From the NCBI GenBank assembly GCA_041660225.1, contig JBAZWV010000001.1:62001-126000 (forward strand): a DNA stretch of 64,000 nucleotides. Direction: 5' to 3'. Position 1 is the stretch's first letter. Every line of letters begins with the position of its first letter. Origin of the DNA: JBAZWV01 sp041660225 (GTDB lineage Bacteria > Patescibacteriota > Patescibacteriia > 2-12-FULL-60-25). A model generated the notes under the pieces. That model did not search any database and had not been told where the DNA came from. It saw only the letters and a list, made by a program, of their open reading frames with translations. Positions 18,739 through 27,160 of this stretch are shown one piece after another. Both the position numbers and the translations under genes were made by a program.

Positions 18739-19122
18739 ATGAACAAACAATTCTACAAAGACGCCTTCGGGTGGGGTTTTGCGCTCTGGTTTATTGGATA
18801 CGTTCTGGGAATCGTCCTTTTTGCATTCGTGCCGCCTTCTTTGCTTGGGTGGATCATTATGCCGATTGGGATACTTATCACGCTCTGGGTGTTGCTGAAG
18901 AAAGTAAAAAGCACCTCGTTTCAGCACCATGCTCTCATTGCGATCACGTGGACGCTTATCGCAATCGTTTTTGACTACGTATTTCTTGTCTTGATTTTTA
19001 AACCAGCAGACGGATACTACAAACTTGATGTGTACATCTATTATGCACTGACCCTTCTTCTCCCTTTGATTGTCGGTTGGCGGAAAAGCATGACATCAAC
19101 CAAGGGCTCGAGAGGGTTTTGA
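18739..19122 (+). CDS. Small membrane protein, unknown
   Basis: 127 residues from the ATG at 18739, four bases after the DoxX-like stop. Four membrane helices (about 9-31, 35-53, 65-88, 97-113); strongly hydrophobic with a basic C-terminus (WRKSMTSTKGSRG). No family recognised. The gene is convergent with the SET-domain gene, the two stops touching at 19122/19123. Confidence 0.65.
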   Translation: MNKQFYKDAFGWGFALWFIGYVLGIVLFAFVPPSLLGWIIMPIGILITLWVLLKKVKSTSFQHHALIAITWTLIAIVFDYVFLVLIFKPADGYYKLDVYIYYALTLLLPLIVGWRKSMTSTKGSRGF

Positions 19123-19548
19123 TCAGAGCCTTTTATATTTTCGTTTCTTCACGCATGTTCGGCAAAGGCACCTATGCGCTTTAATGAATTCATCGAAGTA
19201 CTCTTTTCCGTAATCATACGTAACTTCTTCGCCCGCCTTGATACGTTTCGTTGAATAAATATAGACGTGATTTTTAGAAATACGAACCTCCGCATTTGGT
19301 CGACAAGCATGGTTGACGTATCGTGCGATATTCTTCCTCGTCCCACCGAGAATCGTCTTCCCGTTCTCTAAATCGAAGAGATATCGCCCGCCGATGCCGT
19401 CCGCAACTTCGCTGGGGACGAGCTTCCCCCAATAGTCGATAATAAAGCGACCTTTCGGGATATCCTCGTCCGCGAATATTCCAAATCCGGTCGCGCTCCG
19501 ACCGACATGTAGCGAGAATGTTGAAGGACGTGGAGATGGATATGGCAT
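19123..19548 (-). CDS. SET domain protein (lysine methyltransferase-like)
   Basis: 141 residues from the ATG at 19548. A GTG 13 codons upstream is rejected because a TATACT -10 hexamer (19579-19584 on this strand) would put the transcript start inside that extension. Compact SET core: GFGIFADEDIPKGRFIIDYWG, YLFDLENG, ARYVNHACRPNAEV (the NHxCxPN cofactor/lysine-channel motif), GEEVTYDYGKEYF. A post-SET-like Cys cluster (CLCRTC) ends the protein. Bacterial SET proteins may methylate ribosomal or nucleoid proteins; the substrate is unknown. Confidence 0.88.
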   Translation of the reverse strand: MPYPSPRPSTFSLHVGRSATGFGIFADEDIPKGRFIIDYWGKLVPSEVADGIGGRYLFDLENGKTILGGTRKNIARYVNHACRPNAEVRISKNHVYIYSTKRIKAGEEVTYDYGKEYFDEFIKAHRCLCRTCVKKRKYKRL

Positions 19549-19715
19549 ATCTTGATGATGACGGGAAAACCGGACATGAGTATACACGATACGGGCCTTT
19601 TTTTGTTGTGTCTCATCGGCTGCTCTGTTTGAGGCATACGTTCAACCGGAGCTTTTTTATTCTTTGTAGTCATTTTTCATGATCCCTGTTACCGTTACGC
19701 CAATCGATCTCTTTC

Positions 19716-20948
19716 ATGAAACTCGCGATCATCGGCGGTGGCGCTGCGGGTCTGATGGCAGCAGCAACGGCTCATGCAGCAAATCCATCTGCGGAGATTT
19801 TTCTGATTGAACGAAACGACGGATTGGGGAAGAAGGTGATTATTTCGGGCGGAGGACGGTGCAATGTGACAACGGGAATTTTTGATGTACGGACGATGCT
19901 GACGCGATATCCGCGAGGCGGGAAGTTTCTTTCTTCTGCGATGCATTTGTTCCCACCAGAAAAAGTGTATGAGTGGTTTGAGTCCCACGGCGTTCCACTC
20001 AAAATCGAAGAAGACCTGCGCGTCTTCCCGCAGTCGAATGACGGGAAAGATATCGTGGGAGTATTTGAAAAACTCTTTCGATCATCGAGTGTTCACGTCT
20101 TGCTGAGTGCGTATGCGAATCATGTTGAAAAGAAGGGCGCTCAATTCCATATTTTCATCAAAGGTGAAAAGGAACCGCTCATCGTTGATCGACTTATCCT
20201 CACGACGGGTGGTCAGGCGTATCGTCATACGGGTTCGACAGGGGATGGATATGGGTTTGCAATTGCGCTTGGACACACGCTCACGCCACTCGCCGCGAGC
20301 TTGAATGCGTTTTATACGACGGAGACGTGGCCAGCGAATATTTCCGGACTTTCATTTGAAAAAGCGAAGATTACGGCGAAGCGCGAAAAAAATCCTTCGT
20401 ATACCGGACCGTTTTTGTTTACGCATAAAGGCGTGAGCGGTCCCGCGGTGTTCGCGGTGTCGTCGCTTGTCGCGTTTGAACAATACGATAAGACAAATCC
20501 GCTTGAAATCTCGATTAATCTTTTTCCGGATCTGACGACAGAGAAGTTGCGGGAACTGATTGAGGAAAAAATCTCGGAGAATCCGAAGAAACAATTTGCA
20601 AACGATCTGATCGGAATTATTCCGAAATCTCTCACGGAAATCGTATGCGAGCAGCTTGAGATCCCACAGGACAAGAAGGCGGGAGAAGTTGGAAAGAAGG
20701 ATTTGATGCGTTGCGCCACCTGGCTCAAAGGAATTCCGTTGCACGTGATTGCACGCGGAGCAGGGGATGAGTTTGTGACGGCAGGCGGCGTCGAACTCAA
20801 AGACGTAAATCCGAGCACGATGGAGTCAAAACTCTGTCCGGGACTCTTCTTTGCTGGGGAAATCCTCGACATCGACGGTTTTACCGGCGGATTCAATCTC
20901 CAGGCTTCGTGGGCAACCGGGCATTTGGCAGGCGAGCATTCGGTCTAA
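19716..20948 (+). CDS. HI0933/BaiN/YhiN-family flavoprotein
   Basis: 410 residues. FAD-binding Rossmann start LAIIGGGAAGLMAAATA, then the family motif GKKVIISGGGRCNVTT near residue 38. The C-terminal FAD site (CPGLFFAGEILDIDGFTGGF then NLQASWATG) is intact. Members are FAD-dependent oxidoreductases of uncertain substrate, some acting on bile-acid-like or unsaturated compounds. No operon partner is obvious; the zinc-ribbon gene downstream has its own promoter. Confidence 0.9.
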   Translation: MKLAIIGGGAAGLMAAATAHAANPSAEIFLIERNDGLGKKVIISGGGRCNVTTGIFDVRTMLTRYPRGGKFLSSAMHLFPPEKVYEWFESHGVPLKIEEDLRVFPQSNDGKDIVGVFEKLFRSSSVHVLLSAYANHVEKKGAQFHIFIKGEKEPLIVDRLILTTGGQAYRHTGSTGDGYGFAIALGHTLTPLAASLNAFYTTETWPANISGLSFEKAKITAKREKNPSYTGPFLFTHKGVSGPAVFAVSSLVAFEQYDKTNPLEISINLFPDLTTEKLRELIEEKISENPKKQFANDLIGIIPKSLTEIVCEQLEIPQDKKAGEVGKKDLMRCATWLKGIPLHVIARGAGDEFVTAGGVELKDVNPSTMESKLCPGLFFAGEILDIDGFTGGFNLQASWATGHLAGEHSV

Positions 20949-20951
20949 CCC

Positions 20952-20979
20952 TTGCTTTTTTCCCCAAAAAGAGTATAGT
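20952..20979 (+). promoter_or_regulatory. Promoter of the zinc-ribbon gene
   Basis: TTGCTT (20952-20957), 16-base spacer, TATAGT (20974-20979), about 36 bases before the ATG. Confidence 0.6.
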
Positions 20980-21015
20980 GCGGCGACTGCTCATAATCAT
21001 ATTTTTAAGCCTTAT

Positions 21016-21426
21016 ATGCCTTATCAAAAGAAGGGTCCGGGTGGATTCAAGCGTGCAGGAAAATCGTTCGGAGACCGGAAGCCTTCTTTTGGAGGTCCGA
21101 AGGTCTGGGATCATGGCAATCGCTCCGGTGGCTTTGACCGCCCTGCGATGTTCGATGCCACGTGCAGCGAATGTCACAATGCGTGCCAGGTTCCGTTTAA
21201 GCCGACCGGTCGCCGTCCGGTTCTCTGCAACAACTGCTTCCGCAAAGACGGAGGTGGATCGGATCGTCCTTCGTTCGGCGAGAAGCGCGATTTTGCGCCT
21301 CGCGAAGAGCGTTTCGGCGGTGCGACGAAAGACCAGAGCCGCGATCTCCTCCAGCTCAAGGAGCAGATGCGCACGGTCAACGAGAAACTCGACACGATTC
21401 TCGCCATCCTCGACGATAAAGAATAA
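21016..21426 (+). CDS. CxxC-x17-CxxC zinc-ribbon protein
   Basis: 136 residues. Basic Gly/Lys/Arg-rich N-terminal half, then a zinc ribbon whose Cys pairs (CSEC and CNNC) are separated by exactly 17 residues, then a second basic linker and a C-terminal coiled coil (LLQLKEQMRTVNEKLDTILA). The ribbon type is widespread in candidate-phylum bacteria; nucleic-acid binding is likely but unproven. The ATG at 21016 is chosen because it follows the promoter at a normal distance. Ends in a strong terminator, so probably monocistronic. Confidence 0.85.
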   Translation: MPYQKKGPGGFKRAGKSFGDRKPSFGGPKVWDHGNRSGGFDRPAMFDATCSECHNACQVPFKPTGRRPVLCNNCFRKDGGGSDRPSFGEKRDFAPREERFGGATKDQSRDLLQLKEQMRTVNEKLDTILAILDDKE

Positions 21427-21430
21427 GAAC

Positions 21431-21461
21431 AAAAACCCCGGATTTTCCGGGGTTTTTCTTT
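21431..21461 (+). terminator. Intrinsic terminator of the zinc-ribbon gene
   Basis: AAAACCCCGG pairs with CCGGGGTTTT across a five-base loop and runs straight into a T tract. Confidence 0.92.
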
Positions 21462-21506
21462 GAATGCGCCGTGCTCGTGGTATTGTGAAAGAAAGGCGTT
21501 CAGAGG

Positions 21507-21535
21507 TTGACAAAAAGGCAAAAAAGTGGTAGTTT
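21507..21535 (+). promoter_or_regulatory. Promoter of the M23-like gene
   Basis: Perfect TTGACA (21507-21512), 17-base spacer, TAGTTT (21530-21535), 12 bases before the start. Confidence 0.7.
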
Positions 21536-21547
21536 TCCTCTTCGTTT

Positions 21548-22258
21548 ATGCGTCCTCATCCCTTTATCCACGTTGCCGGAATTGCTGCGCTCGTCGCTAT
21601 TATCGCGAGCCTGACATTGGCGTACGTGGATATTCCGGCAAAGACCGCTATTGCCGCTCCGATCACCGAGATCGTTGCTCCCGCACCGGAAATTCTTGAT
21701 TCTATCGAGGTCCCGCAAGAACCTGCTCCGATCATTGTTCCGGCGAAACTCGGCTTACCGATGACGGACGCGCTGCGCCGCGTCACCAAAAAGACGTTCG
21801 GCATGGAGGTTCATCCCGAAACCTCCCCGGTTCAGAACGATCGCTTTGACGGCTATCACGTTGGCGTTGATTTTGAAACGGACGAAACGGAACAGGACAT
21901 CGATGTGGTCGTATCCGCGATCTGCGATGGTCCATTGCTCTCGAAAAATTTTGCGAAGGGCTACGGCGGCTTCGCACTTCAATCCTGTGTACTCGATGGC
22001 GAAGACGTGATCATCACGTATGGGCATTTGGATCTTGAAAACATCGAGGTTGAACCGAAACAGATTCTCACGCGTGGCGAACGGATCGGCGTGCTCGGAA
22101 AAGGACACAGCCGCGAAACCGACGGCGTGCGCAAGCACCTGCACCTCGGCATCCATCGCGGAACGGAAACGGATATCCGCGGCTACGTGCAAAAAAAGGA
22201 AGAGATTGAGAAGTGGCTGGATGTTCTAAAATACCTGACTCCATCAACGAAGGAATAA
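21548..22258 (+). CDS. Secreted M23-like peptidase
   Basis: 236 residues. N-terminal hydrophobic signal or anchor (8-27), a Pro/Ala-rich linker to about 65, then a LytM-type domain. H-x-G-x-D of the first metal motif is in DGYHVGVDF near residue 103 and the H-L-H triad is in RKHLHLGIH near residue 198, so the zinc site appears complete. The segment DVVVSAICDGPLL replaces the more usual V-A-A-x-D-G form. Monocistronic between its own promoter and terminator. Probably acts on peptidoglycan. Confidence 0.82.
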   Translation: MRPHPFIHVAGIAALVAIIASLTLAYVDIPAKTAIAAPITEIVAPAPEILDSIEVPQEPAPIIVPAKLGLPMTDALRRVTKKTFGMEVHPETSPVQNDRFDGYHVGVDFETDETEQDIDVVVSAICDGPLLSKNFAKGYGGFALQSCVLDGEDVIITYGHLDLENIEVEPKQILTRGERIGVLGKGHSRETDGVRKHLHLGIHRGTETDIRGYVQKKEEIEKWLDVLKYLTPSTKE

Positions 22259-22289
22259 AACGCGACTCGCAAATGGGTCGCGTTTTTTG
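22257..22289 (+). terminator. Intrinsic terminator of the M23-like gene
   Basis: AAAACGCGAC pairs with GTCGCGTTTT, ending in six T. The stem starts inside the stop codon of the gene. Confidence 0.9.
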
Positions 22290-22317
22290 TATCCATGGAG
22301 TACGATGAAAACGAATT

Positions 22318-24753
22318 ATGATCAATCTTCCAGTACGAAAAAGAATTATTGTTCCCCTTGTTCTGTTGGTGGGTGTTTTTGGGTTCGCATTGATCGCATC
22401 CGTTCAGACGACGCCCGCTCCGCTCGTGGAAGGATCCCTCGTGCTCACACAGGGAGATCCTCGCGTCTACTTCATCCAAAACGGCAAGCGACGCTGGATC
22501 GTTTCGGAAGAGGCATTCCGCGCGCAATTCTTCCAGTGGTCCGAGATCATATCCGTGGAATCGCAACGGCTGGCGATGTATCCGGAAGGAGAAGTGATTC
22601 ACGCCTCTCCTTCGCTGGGACGTGTGCCCGCCCAGAGTCTGTTGCCGGATCTCGCTCCCACAGCTCCATATGATCTTCGTTTCGCGGTAGAAAACGGACG
22701 GACGCGTTTGCGCTTCACGGCAACGTTTTGGAATCGCGGCAAGGGAGCAATGGAATTGAATGCGAGCGCAGAAGCTAACGCCGCTGATGGCGCCTATGAT
22801 GCCAGTCAGCGCATCTTCCAGCCGGACGGCACATTCGTTGATAAACCGGTTGGCACACTGTTCTGGCACGGCGTACATGCGCACTATCACTACAATGATT
22901 TTGGAATCTATAAGCTAGAAATGATTGGTTCTGCGGCTGTGAGCGCACCCATCCAGCCCGTAGTCACACAAAAGACGACCTTTTGTCTGCGTGATGATCT
23001 CGCGATTGGTGCACCGTCGGAGGGCGCCAAACAGGCCGCAAAATACAACGGATGTCACGGACATAAACAGGGCGTATCGGTGGGATGGGCGGATGTCTAT
23101 CCATACACGCTTGCGGATCAATTTTTGGATGTAACGGATCTTCCGGCGGGAACATATCGTCTTTCCTTTTCCGTTGATCCGCAATCGCATTTTTCGGAAA
23201 TGACACGAAGCAACAATGAGAGCTTCACGATTCTCCAACTTGATCCCGCCAAGCGCACGATGCAGATCATCGCCGTAGCCTCGGCCTACGAATCGCCGAA
23301 CAACCGTTATGCTGACGGGATGCTCGTACGTGCAGAGGGTGAGAATCGTATCTATGTTATCCGCGGCAACAAGAAGCGATGGATTCCGAATGAACAGACC
23401 TTCAATGCATACGGATTTTCTTGGGGATCCATCTACACATTCCCGAAAGGCGTGATTGATGCGATTCCGTCTGAACGGTTAATCAAAGTAACGGGGCAGG
23501 GAACGCTCTATTTCGTGAACAACGCGGGATATAAACGCCGCGTGTTGAATCCAGACGTCTTGCGCTCGTACAACTTGAGCGGAGTTAACGTCACAGAAAT
23601 CAATCAAATGGAGTTCGATGCAATTCCGTCTTCGGATCTCATCATGAAATCAGGTGACACGCGGGTCTACTCGATCGGTTCGCGATCCTTCGTCGGTACA
23701 TTCGAAAAATTGGTGTTGCTTGGTCTTGATCCGACCTCCGTGCATACCGTGAACAACACGGACTTCAGCGCGTATGCCGTGAGCGTTGTCACGACAGGTC
23801 TCAATGTGCCGTGGGACATCGTGTTCCTCCCCGACGGGGATATGCTCGTGACGGAGCGATCGGGAACGGTCCGTCGTCTCGGCAAGCAACCGGCGACGAT
23901 TACGATTCCGTCCGTGAAGACGATCGGCGAAGGCGGACTCATGGGTCTCGCACTCCACCCGAACTTTGCGCAGAACCAATTCGTCTATCTCTATTTCACG
24001 AGCTCAGAAAACGGAACGGAAAATAAAATCACACGCTTCAAATTGAATGGGACGAGTTTAATCGAAGATAAAACCATCATTGATGGCATTCCGGCGGCGA
24101 TCTACCACGACGGCGGTCAGATCACCTTCGGTCCGGACGGCATGCTCTACGTCACCATTGGAGACGCGAATACTTCGGAGACGGCGCAGAATCTTGGATC
24201 GCTCGCTGGAAAAACTCTGCGACTCACACCGGACGGCGGAATTCCGTCAGACAATCCGTTTGGCAGCGCGGTGTGGTCATACGGACATCGAAATGCGCAG
24301 GGAATCACGTGGGACGCGCAGGGACGCATGTGGCAAACGGAGCATGGTCGATCCGGCGCACTGTCAGGTCTTGATGAACTGAACATGATCGAAAAAGGAA
24401 AAAACTACGGCTGGCCGACAATTCAGGGAGATGCCGCTCGTGAAGGGATGGTCCGTCCGGTCCGCCATTCAGGCGAAAACGTTACCTGGGCGCCATCGGG
24501 AATTGCGTATGTGAACGGAAGCGTGTACTTCGCGGGACTCAAAGGCGCCTCGCTCTACCAAGCACGGATCGCAGAGAATGGGACGATTTCGGAGTTTAAA
24601 ACACATATAAGTGGCGTTTATGGGCGATTGCGCGCGGTTGTTCTCGGCCCGGATGGCGCTCTCTACATCACAACCTCGAATCGTGACGGGCGTGGCGTTC
24701 CGAAAACAGGAGATGACAAGGTCCTCCGCGTTCATCCTGACTTCTTGCCTTAA
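22318..24753 (+). CDS. Secreted lysyl oxidase-like / PQQ sugar dehydrogenase fusion
   Basis: 811 residues; signal peptide about 1-29. Four blocks: (1) a KRRWI-type repeat at 40-95; (2) a lysyl oxidase-like domain at about 110-310, with the copper motif HGVHAHYH at 184-191, K219 just before TFCL and Y261 in DVYPY, which align by eye with the Lys and Tyr that form lysine tyrosylquinone in lysyl oxidases; (3) further KRRWIP/YKRRVL repeats at 325-485; (4) a glucose/sorbosone dehydrogenase-type beta propeller at 488-810 (VPWDIVFLPDGDML, GEGGLMGLALHPNF, YHDGGQITFGPDGML, YGHRNAQGITWD). Both enzyme families make a carbonyl by oxidation, the first needing copper and the second PQQ and calcium. The joining of both in one chain is not one I recognise. 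Confidence 0.85.
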   Translation: MINLPVRKRIIVPLVLLVGVFGFALIASVQTTPAPLVEGSLVLTQGDPRVYFIQNGKRRWIVSEEAFRAQFFQWSEIISVESQRLAMYPEGEVIHASPSLGRVPAQSLLPDLAPTAPYDLRFAVENGRTRLRFTATFWNRGKGAMELNASAEANAADGAYDASQRIFQPDGTFVDKPVGTLFWHGVHAHYHYNDFGIYKLEMIGSAAVSAPIQPVVTQKTTFCLRDDLAIGAPSEGAKQAAKYNGCHGHKQGVSVGWADVYPYTLADQFLDVTDLPAGTYRLSFSVDPQSHFSEMTRSNNESFTILQLDPAKRTMQIIAVASAYESPNNRYADGMLVRAEGENRIYVIRGNKKRWIPNEQTFNAYGFSWGSIYTFPKGVIDAIPSERLIKVTGQGTLYFVNNAGYKRRVLNPDVLRSYNLSGVNVTEINQMEFDAIPSSDLIMKSGDTRVYSIGSRSFVGTFEKLVLLGLDPTSVHTVNNTDFSAYAVSVVTTGLNVPWDIVFLPDGDMLVTERSGTVRRLGKQPATITIPSVKTIGEGGLMGLALHPNFAQNQFVYLYFTSSENGTENKITRFKLNGTSLIEDKTIIDGIPAAIYHDGGQITFGPDGMLYVTIGDANTSETAQNLGSLAGKTLRLTPDGGIPSDNPFGSAVWSYGHRNAQGITWDAQGRMWQTEHGRSGALSGLDELNMIEKGKNYGWPTIQGDAAREGMVRPVRHSGENVTWAPSGIAYVNGSVYFAGLKGASLYQARIAENGTISEFKTHISGVYGRLRAVVLGPDGALYITTSNRDGRGVPKTGDDKVLRVHPDFLP

Positions 24754-24766
24754 AAAGAGCCTGCCA

Positions 24767-24795
24767 TTGCAAAAATAGACGGAATACGCTAGGCT
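24767..24795 (+). promoter_or_regulatory. Promoter of the cold-shock gene
   Basis: TTGCAA (24767-24772), 17-base spacer, TAGGCT (24790-24795). A leader of about 30 bases precedes the ATG. Confidence 0.6.
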
Positions 24796-24830
24796 GTATT
24801 CATTATCTATTTAGCTTGGTTCGTATCCAT

Positions 24831-25031
24831 ATGCAGGGAAAAATTCGCAGCAAGAACGATGAGAAGGGTTTTGGCTTTATCACGGTTGAAGGCCAGGAAA
24901 AGGACACCTTTTTCCACAAGTCCGCTTTGGTGGGCATGACCTTCGAGGAAATCCAACTCGACGACATGGTCTCCTTCGACACGGAAGACTCTGAAAAGGG
25001 ACCCCGCGCCGTCAACGTTCAGCGCGCCTAA
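24831..25031 (+). CDS. Cold-shock domain protein
   Basis: 66 residues from ATG 24831 (a TTG five codons upstream is rejected). Single OB-fold with RNP1-like KGFGFITVEG and RNP2-like DTFFHKSAL, which bind single-stranded RNA or DNA. Starts MQGKIRSKNDEKGFGFI, typical of CspA-type proteins. Own promoter and terminator, so it is regulated alone. Confidence 0.94.
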   Translation: MQGKIRSKNDEKGFGFITVEGQEKDTFFHKSALVGMTFEEIQLDDMVSFDTEDSEKGPRAVNVQRA

Positions 25032-25049
25032 TCGAAAGAAATGGCAGAA

Positions 25050-25079
25050 AAACGCTCCGATACAACTCGGAGCGTTTTG
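25050..25079 (+). terminator. Intrinsic terminator of the cold-shock gene
   Basis: AAACGCTCCGA (25050-25060) pairs perfectly with TCGGAGCGTTT (25067-25077), then T. Confidence 0.88.
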
Positions 25080-25091
25080 ATATCCCGCATC

Positions 25092-25120
25092 TTGCCTTAT
25101 TGCTTTTTTTCTGCTTTAAT
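25092..25120 (+). promoter_or_regulatory. Promoter of the ABC-F gene
   Basis: TTGCCT (25092-25097), 17-base spacer, TTTAAT (25115-25120), 11 bases before the start codon. Confidence 0.55.
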
Positions 25121-25131
25121 AGCGGCTCTTT

Positions 25132-26592
25132 ATGGCGAACGATCAGCACGGGAACGTCATCATCCGCTTCAGCGCGGTGTCATTTGGATATGACGAGGAT
25201 CATCCGATTTTGGACGAAGCTGATTTTTCGGTCCGCGAGAACGCCAAAGTCACGGTCATGGGTCAGAACGGGGCAGGGAAGAGCACGATCTTCAAACTGA
25301 TCACCGGCGGACTCAAACCGCAGGAAGGCGGCGTTCACGTCCGCGCGGGCGCGACGATCGGGACCGGATTACAAGTCATGCCGCGTGATCGCATGGATGA
25401 CACGGTGTCTGAATTCTTCGCACACGCTTTTCCGGAGATCCAATACGATTTGGATAAACGCATCAAAAACGTTCTTGAAACGGTGAATCTGGATGCTCCT
25501 CTCGATAAACAGATCAAATCTTTTTCGGGCGGACAACAGGCACGCCTCTTGCTCGCGTACGCATTGATTCAGGAACCGGACATCCTCCTTCTTGATGAAC
25601 CGACGAACAATTTGGACAAAGCGGGGATCGAACATCTGACCGGATTTTTGATGATGTATCCGAAAACCGTTCTCGTGATTTCGCACGATGCGGATTTTTT
25701 GAACGCCTTTACCGAAGGCGTGCTGCATCTTGATGTCTTTACCGGCAAAGTCGAACAGTACGTCGGAAACTACTACAACGTCGTTGAAGAAATCGCCGCT
25801 CGTGTTGAGCGCGATCGCATGAAGAACGCGCGTCTCTTGAAAGACATTCAGGATCGCAAAGACAAAGTGAACTTCTTTGCAAACAAAGGAGGAAAGATGC
25901 GTAAACTTGCGAGCAAACTCCGTGAGCAGGTTGAAGAGGCGGAAGATGACATGGTCGACGTTCGTCGTGATGACAAGACGATTCGCGATTTTACGATTCC
26001 TACACAAGACCTGACGGAAGCGATTTTGATGCTGACCTCCGTCGGGATCGTGAAGAATCACAAAGCGACACGCAAACCCGTGGATATCAAGTTGTGGAAG
26101 AAACAACGTCTCCTGATTTCGGGTCCGAACGGAATCGGAAAGACGACCTTGCTTCGCAACCTCGCAGAAGGAACGGAGGAAGGCGCGAAGATTACGGAGG
26201 GCGTACACGTCGGGTATTACCGCCAGGATTTTTCGGGATTGGATTACGACGCGACCGCGTACGAATCGCTTGAGCAAGTGATGGAAATGAAAAATAACGA
26301 ACGACTCCGTTCCGTTGCAGCCGAATTTTTACTGACATCGGATCTTCTCAAGAACAAGGTCGGATCGCTTTCGGAAGGACAGAAGGGTCTGCTCTGTTTT
26401 GCGCGCTTCGTGCTCCAGGCTCCTGGCCTCCTCATCCTCGATGAACCGACCAACCACATCAACTTCCGTCACCTCCCCGTTATCGCGAAAGCCCTCGAAG
26501 CCTACCAAGGCGGTCTCATCCTCGTGAGTCACGCGCCGGAGTTCGTGAAAGAAATTCGCTTCGACGAGACGCTCGACCTCGGAACGTTGTAG
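25132..26592 (+). CDS. ABC-F family ATPase
   Basis: 486 residues, no membrane helices. Two ABC domains: Walker A GQNGAGKST and signature SFSGGQQARL with Walker B DILLLDEPTNNLD in the first, and Walker A GPNGIGKTT with Walker B GLLILDEPTNH in the second. The second signature is degenerate (SLSEGQKGLL). A basic, coiled linker of about 90 residues (KVNFFANKGGKMRKLASKL region) joins them. ABC-F proteins act on the ribosome E site to relieve stalling or protect against antibiotics. No resistance function can be inferred. Confidence 0.92.
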   Translation: MANDQHGNVIIRFSAVSFGYDEDHPILDEADFSVRENAKVTVMGQNGAGKSTIFKLITGGLKPQEGGVHVRAGATIGTGLQVMPRDRMDDTVSEFFAHAFPEIQYDLDKRIKNVLETVNLDAPLDKQIKSFSGGQQARLLLAYALIQEPDILLLDEPTNNLDKAGIEHLTGFLMMYPKTVLVISHDADFLNAFTEGVLHLDVFTGKVEQYVGNYYNVVEEIAARVERDRMKNARLLKDIQDRKDKVNFFANKGGKMRKLASKLREQVEEAEDDMVDVRRDDKTIRDFTIPTQDLTEAILMLTSVGIVKNHKATRKPVDIKLWKKQRLLISGPNGIGKTTLLRNLAEGTEEGAKITEGVHVGYYRQDFSGLDYDATAYESLEQVMEMKNNERLRSVAAEFLLTSDLLKNKVGSLSEGQKGLLCFARFVLQAPGLLILDEPTNHINFRHLPVIAKALEAYQGGLILVSHAPEFVKEIRFDETLDLGTL

Positions 26593-26602
26593 AATACGAA
26601 GC

Positions 26603-27160
26603 ATGAAACGCTGTCCTTGGGTCCTTTCCGCTGATCCCTTGTTCGAGGCGTATCATGACGAAGAGTGGGGCGTACCGGTCCACAATGATCGGAAGATCTA
26701 CGAATTTCTTGTGCTTGAAACGTTTCAGGCAGGACTCTCATGGAGGACGATTCTGCATAAACGAAAGAATTTCAAAAAAGCATTTGCGAATTTTGATTAT
26801 AAAAAAGTTGCGCGATTTGATGCGAAGGACGTGAAGCGTCTGCTCGGAGATGCGGGGATCATTCGCAATCGTCAGAAGATTGCAGCGGCGATTAATAACG
26901 CGAAACGATTCATGGAAGTCCAAAAAGAATTCGGAACATTTTCAACGTATATGTGGTCGTGGGTGAAGGGAAAAACGATCCGGCACACGCTCAAAACGGC
27001 AAAAGACTTTCCTGTCCATATTCCGGAAGCAGTCGCGTGGTCGAAAGATCTCAAGAAACGGGGATTCTCGTTTCTCGGTCCGACGGTCGTCTATGCACAC
27101 ATGCAAGCGGTCGGAATGGTGAACGATCACGTCACAACCTGCTCGTCACGAAATCGATAA
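26603..27160 (+). CDS. tag: DNA-3-methyladenine glycosylase I
   Basis: 185 residues, normal length. Removes 3-methyladenine from alkylated DNA. N-terminal CPWVLSADPLFEAYHDEEWG with zinc-binding Cys, the EFLVLETFQAGLSW motif with catalytic Glu, and YAHMQAVGMVNDH with His toward the end, then a Cys (TTCSS) completing the zinc snap. Eleven bases after the ABC-F gene; its 3' end overlaps the convergent C39-like gene by 29 bases. Confidence 0.94.
   Translation: MKRCPWVLSADPLFEAYHDEEWGVPVHNDRKIYEFLVLETFQAGLSWRTILHKRKNFKKAFANFDYKKVARFDAKDVKRLLGDAGIIRNRQKIAAAINNAKRFMEVQKEFGTFSTYMWSWVKGKTIRHTLKTAKDFPVHIPEAVAWSKDLKKRGFSFLGPTVVYAHMQAVGMVNDHVTTCSSRNR

Noticed and set aside
26603..27160. Tag gene as toxin or restriction component
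   Set aside because: The sequence is a normal DNA-3-methyladenine glycosylase I with its zinc and catalytic residues.
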